From: Candidatus Villigracilis propinquus
GTDB lineage: Bacteria; Chloroflexota; Anaerolineae; Anaerolineales; Villigracilaceae
Assembly (NCBI GenBank): GCA_016714565.1
Contig: JADKDM010000037.1
Location: forward strand, 310,001-374,000
Length of the DNA stretch: 64,000 bases
Reading direction: 5' to 3'
This document shows positions 42,676 to 49,651 of the stretch, one piece after another. Every line of letters starts with the position of its first letter. Positions within the stretch are counted from its first letter, which is position 1. The notes beneath the pieces are model-generated. The model did not search any database. It was not told the DNA's origin and worked only from the letters and a program-made list of their open reading frames with translations. Both the position numbers and the translations under genes were made by a program.

Positions 42676-42748
42676 TTGCACAAATGAAAAAAATAGTCTA
42701 TGCTTAAAGAACGGGATGAGATCATCCCGCGGCAATTCTTGAATTGCC
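42676..42748 (+). promoter_or_regulatory. Promoter and tandem palindromes upstream of the amino acid transporter operon
   Basis: TTGCAC (42676-42681), 17-nt spacer, TATGCT (42699-42704). The leader holds two adjacent 18-nt hairpins: CGGGATGA-GA-TCATCCCG (42712-42729) and GGCAATTC-TT-GAATTGCC (42731-42748), together possible operators or an mRNA 5' stabiliser. The ribosome site GGAGGAG follows at 42767-42773. Confidence 0.6.
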
Positions 42749-42777
42749 ATTCTTCTTAATATCTCTTGGAGGAGATA

Positions 42778-43686
42778 ATGAAAAAAATATTGTTATTGGC
42801 CAGTCTACTCGTAGTGGCCTCCCTTGTTCTTACCGCCTGCGGGGGCGGTAGCGCTTCGAGCGCTTCCGATCTACTTGGCGCAATTCAAGAACGCGGCTAC
42901 ATTCTCGTTTCCACCGACCCGAACTACGAACCCCAGTCTTTCCTCAACACTGAGGGGGCCCGCCCTTCCGATACCAAGTGCCCTTCCGATGCATTGACCA
43001 CTGCTGAAATGCAGGGCTTTGATGTTGACGTAGCTATCGCCATTGGCGACGGCCTGGGTGTTGAAACCTGTTTTGCCACCCCGTCCTGGGATGCAGTCAC
43101 CGCTGGCAATTGGGCTGACAAATGGGATGTGAGCGTCGGCTCCATGACCGTCACCACCGATCGCCAGAAGATCCTCGACTTCAGCGTGCCTTACTACTAC
43201 ACTCCTGCAGTTGTAGCCGTTGCCGCTGACTCTGGCATCACCTCTTTGGATGGTCTTTCCGGTCAGGCTGTTTGCGCTGGCACCGCCACTACCTACGAAT
43301 TCTGGCTGAACAACGACAAAGCCAGTCTCGGTTTGCCCGATGCCTCCATTTACGCCACCGTTCCCGATGGCGTGACCGTTGTTCCTCTGGAAACAGACCA
43401 GGAATGCGCACAGGCTATCGCATCCGGACGCAAGGATTTCGTAGCCTACGTAACTTCTGAAACCGTTGTCGATGCGAACATTGCCGCCGGTATGCCCGTT
43501 GCAAAGCTCGACGGCGCAGTTTATTCTGAAGACCTCGCTGCCGCCTTCGACAAATCCTCCACTCTCGATTCCACCAGTCTCCGCGCGAAAGTAGACGAGA
43601 TCATCACCGGATTGCATTCTGACGGATCCCTGTCTGACCTCTCCAATAAGTGGTTCGACATGGATATCACCACCGCACCCAACTAA
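42778..43686 (+). CDS. Amino acid ABC transporter substrate-binding lipoprotein
   Basis: 302 residues from the ATG at 42778 with GGAGGAG. Signal peptide ending in lipobox VLTACG (Cys21). The mature part is the family 3 solute-binding fold: ERGYILVSTDPNYEPQSF, MQGFDVDVAIAIGDGLGVE, SVGSMTVTTDRQKILDFSVPYYYTPAVVAV and the ligand arginine-type site TDRQK. It would deliver a polar or cationic amino acid to the permease downstream. An extra Cys-bearing segment (RPSDTKCPSDA) is inserted near residue 65. A terminator hairpin follows it, giving an excess of this subunit over the rest. Confidence 0.93.
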   Translation: MKKILLLASLLVVASLVLTACGGGSASSASDLLGAIQERGYILVSTDPNYEPQSFLNTEGARPSDTKCPSDALTTAEMQGFDVDVAIAIGDGLGVETCFATPSWDAVTAGNWADKWDVSVGSMTVTTDRQKILDFSVPYYYTPAVVAVAADSGITSLDGLSGQAVCAGTATTYEFWLNNDKASLGLPDASIYATVPDGVTVVPLETDQECAQAIASGRKDFVAYVTSETVVDANIAAGMPVAKLDGAVYSEDLAAAFDKSSTLDSTSLRAKVDEIITGLHSDGSLSDLSNKWFDMDITTAPN

Positions 43687-43703
43687 CAAATTCCCTGCAA
43701 CAA

Positions 43704-43736
43704 AAAGGGAAGCGGCCCTTTGAGCCGCTTCCCTTT
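43704..43736 (+). terminator. Intercistronic hairpin after the binding protein
   Basis: 13-bp stem AAAGGGAAGCGGC / GCCGCTTCCCTTT, 7-nt loop, then TTCTTTTTT. Such attenuating hairpins after binding-protein genes lower expression of the downstream permease. Confidence 0.82.
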
Positions 43737-43791
43737 CTTTTTTGGAAAGCATTTCAATAGTTCGACGACTCTATTCTGAACGGAGTACAGC

Positions 43792-44640
43792 ATGACTGTA
43801 ATCTCGAAAAGTCAAGATGCGCCAAAATCACAAGCGGATTTATTGTACGAACTACAAGCCCGCAAGGAACGTCATTTCCGCGCAAACGTGGGTCTTTCAT
43901 GGGGAATTCTTCTGCTCATCCTCGTTTTTCTATTTAGCGGCCAGGAAATTACCATCGGCTCCCAAACATTTTCCACCATTAAAATTGATACTGAGTTCAT
44001 TCTAAACGAGATCGATTTTATCGCCGGCGGTCTCGGCCAAACCCTGCTGATCTCCGTTCTTTCAATTATGCTGGCAATCATCCTTGCCCTGCTTGCAGCT
44101 CTGGGACGACTTTCCACCATTCCACCCGTTTACGCGGTCAGCACTTTTTATGTCTCGCTCATTCGTGGAACTCCCCTGTATTTGCAGATCTTCTTTTTCT
44201 TCCTTGCACTGCCGCAGCTGGGAATTATCCTTTCAGGCGTCTTCGCGGGCGTGCTTGCGCTCGGCCTCAATTATGGCGCGTACATGTCTGAAATTTTCCG
44301 CGCAGGGCTCGCGTCTGTGGGGAAAGGTCAGCGTGAAGCAGCCATGGCGCTCGGCATGACTCCCACACAGACCATGAGACGAGTCATCCTGCCGCAAGCT
44401 CTTCGTTTTGCCATCCCCCCTGTTGGAAATGAATTCATTGCCATGACCAAAGACTCTGCGCTTGTATCAGCAACGGGCTTCGTCCACGAACTGATGTGGC
44501 GCGCCACAAAAGTGGGCCGTGCTCAATTCCACAACCTGGAAGCACTAATTATGGCCGCCATCTTTTACTGGGTGGTAACCCTGATCCTTTCCTTCGTTCA
44601 AAATAAGATTGAATCCCGCCTCTCCAAGGGGGATCGATAA
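43792..44640 (+). CDS. Amino acid ABC transporter permease
   Basis: 282 residues. An N-terminal cytoplasmic segment (about 30 residues) and a first helix precede the classic HisM/GlnP core: GLGQTLLISVLSIML, YVSLIRGTPLYLQIFFFF and the EAA loop QREAAMALGMTPTQTMRRVILPQA. The extra N-terminal helix and loop (about residues 35-80) are longer than usual. It forms the channel with the ATPase that starts 1 nt after its stop. Confidence 0.93.
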   Translation: MTVISKSQDAPKSQADLLYELQARKERHFRANVGLSWGILLLILVFLFSGQEITIGSQTFSTIKIDTEFILNEIDFIAGGLGQTLLISVLSIMLAIILALLAALGRLSTIPPVYAVSTFYVSLIRGTPLYLQIFFFFLALPQLGIILSGVFAGVLALGLNYGAYMSEIFRAGLASVGKGQREAAMALGMTPTQTMRRVILPQALRFAIPPVGNEFIAMTKDSALVSATGFVHELMWRATKVGRAQFHNLEALIMAAIFYWVVTLILSFVQNKIESRLSKGDR

Positions 44641-44641
44641 A

Positions 44642-45406
44642 ATGAACACCATGCCCATCGTAAAAATAAACAATCTGGATAAATATTTTGGACGTCTGCA
44701 TGTGTTGAAAAATGTCAGCATCGAAGTGCCCGAGCGGCAGGTGGTATGTCTCATTGGCCGCAGCGGCTCCGGGAAAAGCACCCTCCTGCGCTGCATCAAT
44801 TTTCTTGAAGAACCATCCCATGGAACCATCGAAGTGGACGGCGTCCGCGTGGCAGGCGGCGAAAAAGGCAAACAACACCGTCAGCTTGTTCATGATGTGC
44901 GCCTCAAGACAGGCATGGTCTTTCAGGAATTCAACCTTTTCCCGCACATGACCGTGCTTGAAAATGTCATCGAAGGACCGGTCATCGTCAAAGGGATGGA
45001 CCGTAAAAAGGCCGTCGAACTCGCTGAACAACATCTTGATAGTGTAGGCTTGCTCTTCAAAAAAGATGAATATCCCATGCGCCTCTCCGGCGGACAAAAA
45101 CAACGCGTGGCCATTGCCCGTGCCCTTACCATGGAACCGCGTGTGATGCTCTTTGATGAACCCACATCCGCACTCGATCCCGAATTGATCGGCGAAGTTT
45201 TGAACGTGATGAAAAAGGTTGCCCTCGAGGGTATGACCATGATCGTGGTCACACATGAAATGGGATTTGCCCGCGAAGTGGCAGACCGCGTGATCGTGAT
45301 GGCGGAAGGCGAACTGATCGAAGATAACAAGCCTGAAGAGATTTTCAACTCTCCACAGGATCCACGCACCGAAGCGCTCATTGTCCGCTACAAAACAGGT
45401 GGTTAA
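44642..45406 (+). CDS. Amino acid ABC transporter ATP-binding protein
   Basis: 254 residues from the ATG at 44642; an in-frame upstream part belongs to the permease's shadow. Walker A GRSGSGKSTLLRCIN, signature LSGGQKQRVAIARAL, Walker B VMLFDEPTSALDPE and the switch His in VVTHEM are complete. It is closest to the GlnQ/HisP/ArtP class for polar amino acids. GGGGG lies before the ATG. A DDAH-like gene begins 4 nt after its stop. Confidence 0.95.
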   Translation: MNTMPIVKINNLDKYFGRLHVLKNVSIEVPERQVVCLIGRSGSGKSTLLRCINFLEEPSHGTIEVDGVRVAGGEKGKQHRQLVHDVRLKTGMVFQEFNLFPHMTVLENVIEGPVIVKGMDRKKAVELAEQHLDSVGLLFKKDEYPMRLSGGQKQRVAIARALTMEPRVMLFDEPTSALDPELIGEVLNVMKKVALEGMTMIVVTHEMGFAREVADRVIVMAEGELIEDNKPEEIFNSPQDPRTEALIVRYKTGG

Positions 45407-45409
45407 TTA

Positions 45410-46171
45410 ATGGTCGTCGCTATTACCCGCGAAGTCAGCTCCAGATTTAACGAATGTGAGATTACCCACATCGACCGCACACCCATCAACGTGGGCGTTG
45501 CACGCAAACAACATCATGAGTACGTTCAGGCATTGACGCAAATTGGATGTCAGGTGATCGAACTGCCCGAGGAGCGGGATCTGCCCGACTCGGTCTTTGT
45601 GGAAGATACAGCCTTCATCCTGCCGGAAGTAGCGGTCATCACCCGGCCTGGAGCTGATTCGAGAAAACCTGAAACAGAATCCATCATCCAGGCATTGTCT
45701 CCTTATCGTCCGCTCGTACATGTCTCTGCTCCTGCCACAGTGGATGGCGGCGATGTGCTCGTGCTGGGCAAAAACATTTACATTGGCCTGTCCACGCGCA
45801 GCACAATGGAAGCGGTCACCCAACTACAGAGCCTGTTGGATAATTACGGCTATAAAGTCACTGACCTTGAATTAACCGATTGCCTGCATTTGAAAACGGC
45901 CGTCACTCGCGTAGACGACAAAACCCTTCTCATCAACAAAAATTGGGTTGACCCCGCTCATTTCAAGGGATACGAATTGATCGACGTTGACCCCTCTGAA
46001 CCTTTTGCAGCTAATTGCCTCCCAGTAAAGGATGTAATCATTTACCCAACCACTTTCCCAAAAACACAGGCAAAGCTAGCGCAAAAAGGATTCAAGATAA
46101 TTAACGTCAATTTGGATGAGCTGGCAAAAGCAGAGGGCGCTGTCACCTGTTGCAGTTTGACCATCGAGTGA
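45410..46171 (+). CDS. Dimethylarginine dimethylaminohydrolase-like (guanidino-modifying) enzyme
   Basis: 253 residues in the arginine deiminase superfamily, DDAH branch: AITREVSSRFNECEIT, the substrate-site DLPDSVFVEDTAFILP (Glu-Asp), DGGDVLVLGK, catalytic CLHLKTAV (His) and near the C-terminus VTCCSLTIE with the nucleophile Cys. DDAH cuts methylated arginines to citrulline and methylamines. It starts 4 nt after the ATPase gene of a polar amino acid importer, so the operon probably imports and breaks down such compounds. Citrulline- or N-succinyl-type relatives are alternatives. A terminator closes the operon. Confidence 0.88.
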   Translation: MVVAITREVSSRFNECEITHIDRTPINVGVARKQHHEYVQALTQIGCQVIELPEERDLPDSVFVEDTAFILPEVAVITRPGADSRKPETESIIQALSPYRPLVHVSAPATVDGGDVLVLGKNIYIGLSTRSTMEAVTQLQSLLDNYGYKVTDLELTDCLHLKTAVTRVDDKTLLINKNWVDPAHFKGYELIDVDPSEPFAANCLPVKDVIIYPTTFPKTQAKLAQKGFKIINVNLDELAKAEGAVTCCSLTIE

Positions 46172-46174
46172 ATT

Positions 46175-46201
46175 AAATCCCCGTTTCGCAGACGGGGATT
46201 T
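46175..46201 (+). terminator. Terminator of the ABC transporter-DDAH operon
   Basis: 10-bp stem AAATCCCCGT / ACGGGGATTT with a 7-nt loop and a T-run. Confidence 0.9.
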
Positions 46202-46320
46202 TTTATCGGGATACACGGAAAAGCTGAAAGGTAGGAATTTGCCCATTGGGGCAACTAACCAACAGTTAAGTGTGAAGCGGTATAATTCGCGTCCATGAAT
46301 GAGCCAGCCCTAGAATCAAA

Positions 46321-46347
46321 ACATCCCCGAAAAGAATTCGGGGATGT
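46321..46347 (-). terminator. Terminator after tRNA-Leu
   Basis: 11-bp stem ACATCCCCGAA / TTCGGGGATGT with a 5-nt loop and TTTT on the minus strand, 4 nt from the tRNA end. Confidence 0.85.
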
Positions 46348-46350
46348 CTG

Positions 46351-46432
46351 TGCGCTGGAGAGGACTTGAACCTCCACGTCTTACGACACACGCACCTCAA
46401 GCGTGCCTGTCTGCCAATTCCAGCACCAGCGC
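46351..46432 (-). tRNA. tRNA-Leu (anticodon GAG)
   Basis: 82 nt class II tRNA. Acceptor GCGCTGG / CCAGCGC, D-arm TGGAATTGGCAGA, anticodon GAG in CACGCTTGAGGTGCG, a long variable arm with GTGTCGTAAGAC, T-arm AGGTTCAAGTCCT, discriminator A. No CCA. It reads CUC and CUU codons. Confidence 0.95.
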
Positions 46433-46443
46433 AAGCAGGCAGT

Positions 46444-46471
46444 ATTATAATCGGCTTGCTTTTCTTGTCAA
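46444..46471 (-). promoter_or_regulatory. Promoter of tRNA-Leu
   Basis: TTGACA (46466-46471), 16-nt spacer and TATAAT (46444-46449) on the minus strand, both perfect consensus boxes, 11 nt before the mature tRNA 5' end. Confidence 0.8.
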
Positions 46472-46496
46472 GCATATTAAACACAGGAGAATTATC

Positions 46497-47513
46497 ATGG
46501 TCCGAATCGTTGTAGATGCAATGGGAAGCGACAGTTATCCTGCACCGGATGTAGAGGGTGCAGTTCAGGCAGCGCGTGAATATGGCGTGGAGATCATTTT
46601 AGTGGGCGATGAAGCGATCATCAAGCCGGTACTTGATAAACAAAATATCGATGGATTAACCATTCGAATCGTCAACGCCCCTGAGGTGCTGTCGATGGAG
46701 GACAAAGGGGAAAAACTTGTTTTGAAGGCGCGCAGCAAGGATGCGAAAAATTCAATGGCAGTTGGCATTGATCTTGTAAAGAATGGCGAAGCGGATGCAT
46801 TTGTGAGCGCGGGGAATACCGGCGCGGGCATGGTAACTGCACTATTCAGACTGGGACGCATCCGCGGTGTGGACCGCCCCGCGCTTGCGCCGATATTCCC
46901 CACCGCCACGGGGACTTGTGTTGTGCTTGATATTGGAGCGAATCCGGATTGCAAGCCGGAGAACCTGTACCAGTTCGGAATTCTTGGGAGTATTTATGCT
47001 GAGAAAGTGCGCGGTGTGAAAAATCCAAAAGTTGGTCTGGTTTCGAACGGTGAAGAAGAAGGCAAGGGCAATGAATTGGTGAAAGGCGCCACACCTTTGT
47101 TCAAAACCTCAAAGCTGAATTATTTTGGCAACGTGGAGGGCAAGGAAGTGATCGGCGGCGCTGTGGATGTTGCGGTGACGGATGGCTTCACAGGGAATGT
47201 GATGCTCAAAACTTCCGAGGCCGTGGCAAAATTGATCACAGACAGGATCCGCGAGATCATCAAGAACGGCAGCATCGCCACCAAGATCGGCGGTTTGCTG
47301 GTAAAACCTGCGCTCGGCGCCATCAAGAAACTGCTTGACCCGAGCGAGCAAGGGGCGGCTCCCATGCTGGGTGTCAATGGTCTTGTATTCATCGGGCATG
47401 GCCGCTCGGACGCATTTGCCATCAAGAACGCTGTGCGCGTGGCAAAACATGCAGTGGATGTAAAAGTGTTGGATGCAATGAAATCTGCAATCGAAGAGAG
47501 TCTGAAAAATTAA
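46497..47513 (+). CDS. plsX: Phosphate acyltransferase PlsX
   Basis: 338 residues from the ATG at 46497 with AGGAGA upstream; the in-frame sequence before it crosses tRNA-Leu and is not coding. Motifs: VVDAMGSDSYPAPDVEGAV, KDAKNSMAVGIDLVKNGEADAFVSAGNTGAGMVTALF, DIGANPDCKPENLYQFG and DGFTGNVMLKTSE. It makes acyl-phosphate from acyl-ACP for phosphatidic acid synthesis. The usual partner plsY or fabD/fabH is not adjacent; an NERD-like gene follows 2 nt later. Confidence 0.95.
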   Translation: MVRIVVDAMGSDSYPAPDVEGAVQAAREYGVEIILVGDEAIIKPVLDKQNIDGLTIRIVNAPEVLSMEDKGEKLVLKARSKDAKNSMAVGIDLVKNGEADAFVSAGNTGAGMVTALFRLGRIRGVDRPALAPIFPTATGTCVVLDIGANPDCKPENLYQFGILGSIYAEKVRGVKNPKVGLVSNGEEEGKGNELVKGATPLFKTSKLNYFGNVEGKEVIGGAVDVAVTDGFTGNVMLKTSEAVAKLITDRIREIIKNGSIATKIGGLLVKPALGAIKKLLDPSEQGAAPMLGVNGLVFIGHGRSDAFAIKNAVRVAKHAVDVKVLDAMKSAIEESLKN

Positions 47514-47515
47514 AC

Positions 47516-48211
47516 ATGAAAATCATTAAGAACGAAAAACTTATCAAAAGAAATAGCACCATCGGGCAGTGGTTGAGCCTTGGTGCATTAGTTGTGTTGG
47601 GACTGGGAATGTATATCTCTTTCGCCAAGCCTGACTTGTTCACCTATTCCCTCATCTGTCTGGTGGTCGGTTTCCTCATGACGCAGGTCGGCATGTATAT
47701 GGGCAGCCGCTGGGGACGATCTCCCCGTCCGGATGAGAAACTTGACAGCGGACTAAAAGGCACCCACAGCGAGTTCACCCTGTATCACTACGCAACTCCT
47801 GCGGCTCATCTACTGGTGGGGCCGGCCGGTGTGTACGCGCTCCTGCCGTATCACCAAAAAGGGAATGTAACCTTTGAAAAGAATCGCTGGAAGCTGAAAG
47901 GCGGCGGATTCCTGCAGGGATATATGCGCATCTTCGGCCAGGAAGGACTTGGACGCCCGGACATTGACGCAGAGAGTGAGGTGGCCACCATGAGAAAGTT
48001 TTTCAGCAAGAACATGGGTGAGGGAAATATTCCGGAAGTGAAGGCCATTTTAGTATTCACCAGTGACGAGGTCGAGTTGGAAGCGGGCGATTCGCCCATC
48101 CCGGCGATGAAACTGAAACAACTCAAGGAATATCTGCGGCAGAATTCAAAGACCCGCGCACTCACGGGCACACAAATCGCAGAAATCACCGGCCTGTTCG
48201 CAAAAGAATAG
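47516..48211 (+). CDS. Membrane protein with a NERD-like domain
   Basis: 231 residues. Two N-terminal membrane helices (about residues 20-62) precede a cytoplasmic domain with GTHSEFTLYHYATPAAHLLVGPAGVYALLPYHQKGNVTFEKNRWK, the strand-turn pattern of nuclease-related NERD domains, although the catalytic set is not clear. The C-terminal part EVKAILVFTSDEVELEAGDSP fits the same fold. Function unknown. It is coupled to plsX, only 2 nt away. Confidence 0.72.
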   Translation: MKIIKNEKLIKRNSTIGQWLSLGALVVLGLGMYISFAKPDLFTYSLICLVVGFLMTQVGMYMGSRWGRSPRPDEKLDSGLKGTHSEFTLYHYATPAAHLLVGPAGVYALLPYHQKGNVTFEKNRWKLKGGGFLQGYMRIFGQEGLGRPDIDAESEVATMRKFFSKNMGEGNIPEVKAILVFTSDEVELEAGDSPIPAMKLKQLKEYLRQNSKTRALTGTQIAEITGLFAKE

Positions 48212-48241
48212 CCGGAGACACACGCTCATTAATCAGCCCTG

Positions 48242-49621
48242 ATGTTTCAAAACACATTCAACAAAATTAAAGAAAAGCCATTCAAATTCAGTAATGGCTT
48301 TTTTCGCTTCCTTGTTCTGTGCTTAATTGTTATTGCGGCAGGTGTACGGATATGGCTGTACGGCGACCCAAACCTGTCCATTGCTGGCAATGACACGATA
48401 AGCTACGTGGAGTCGTCCCATGTCCCGTTATTCTCAAGTGAAATGATGACGGGAAGACGGCTGCTCAGCACGAACCTTATCTACAAGGTATTAGAGCCAA
48501 AAGACGGTTACCAGATACTGGTCAATGGCTCCCTGGAAACCACAAGGCGTGTATTTCAGCCCGGCTTCAACAGGATCGTCATTTTGCAGTTGATCCTTTC
48601 CATTATGGGTTGGGGATTTCTTGCCTTCACTGTGTCGGAAAATCTCAAAGCTCCATCCATGAAGGTGTTGAGCACGGCCACGATCCTTCTTTTTGCATTT
48701 ACACCTCAAATGGCGGACTGGGACAGTATTTTGATGTCTGAGTCTCTGACGTTCTCCCTGTTTGCACTCCTATTCGCCCTATTGGTAAAGATAGTTTTTA
48801 CCAGCTACAAAGATCCAAATGCCAGGGTTTATCCATATCTTGTGCTGTGGGCAGCCACATTCTTTTTGTGGACATTTTTACGCGACACAAATCTCTTCGC
48901 CTCCCTCGTGACGATCGGAATGGTAGCTATTTTGCTGTTCTCCGCAGCATATCGCAAGAGCCGCTATTTATACGGCATACTAACCTTTGTGACGGTGGTC
49001 TTCATCATCGGCTTGTTCACCTCCGGCAACAGCACTCGCTCACTGGTTCAGATCATCAACATATACCACGACGACCTGCTCCCCAGCCCTGCCAGAGTTG
49101 CCACCCTCACAGAATTGGGGATGCCCGACCCCGCCTCGGCAGAATACCCAGCATGGTTTCAGGAAAACGCCACAAAAACATTTGTAAAGTTCATCCTCAT
49201 CCACCCGGGATATGCCGTAACAAAAATTATGAGGGATTTTCCGGGTGCGTTTACAGAGATCAAGCAAACCTATTTCAATGCTCGCGAACACACCCAGGTG
49301 AGGAATTTTCTGATGAACATAGGCGATGCCCTTCATCCGGAAAATACCACCCCGTTTCTGCTGGATATAGTTCTGCTGCTTGGCCTGATCCTTTCTGCTG
49401 TAAAAAACGCCAACGGAGTCAGTCGTCCGTGGGCGTGGCTCGGCGCATGGCTTTTCCTGACAGCCAGCCTGACTTTCATCCCAACCATTCTTGGAGACAC
49501 CTGGGCTTTGAACCGCCACGCACTGTTCTCGACAATGATCTACCGATTGTTCATGTGGCTCTTCGTCATCATCATTATGGATGTTACCCTTGAGAAACCC
49601 CCGCAGCCGCAAATTATATAA
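48242..49621 (+). CDS. Polytopic membrane protein, possible GT-C glycosyltransferase
   Basis: 459 residues with about ten hydrophobic helices. After helix 1 comes an external loop with AGNDTISYVE (Asp in a position used by GT-C mannosyltransferases) and GRRLLSTNLIYKVL; helix-rich core follows with MSESLTFSLFALLFALLV and WTFLRDTNLF. A GT-C fold for lipid-linked sugar transfer is possible but no signature proves it. The first 20 codons contain a terminator-like hairpin (48273-48302 followed by TT), odd for a coding start. The ATG at 48242 has no ribosome site. Confidence 0.7.
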   Translation: MFQNTFNKIKEKPFKFSNGFFRFLVLCLIVIAAGVRIWLYGDPNLSIAGNDTISYVESSHVPLFSSEMMTGRRLLSTNLIYKVLEPKDGYQILVNGSLETTRRVFQPGFNRIVILQLILSIMGWGFLAFTVSENLKAPSMKVLSTATILLFAFTPQMADWDSILMSESLTFSLFALLFALLVKIVFTSYKDPNARVYPYLVLWAATFFLWTFLRDTNLFASLVTIGMVAILLFSAAYRKSRYLYGILTFVTVVFIIGLFTSGNSTRSLVQIINIYHDDLLPSPARVATLTELGMPDPASAEYPAWFQENATKTFVKFILIHPGYAVTKIMRDFPGAFTEIKQTYFNAREHTQVRNFLMNIGDALHPENTTPFLLDIVLLLGLILSAVKNANGVSRPWAWLGAWLFLTASLTFIPTILGDTWALNRHALFSTMIYRLFMWLFVIIIMDVTLEKPPQPQII

Positions 49622-49651
49622 ATATCAACCTTATGGTACACTTGTTCTAAT

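Noticed and set aside
46282..46375. Small open frame starting near 46296 with a TATAAT upstream
   Set aside because: It runs into the terminator and antisense of tRNA-Leu and has no ribosome site.
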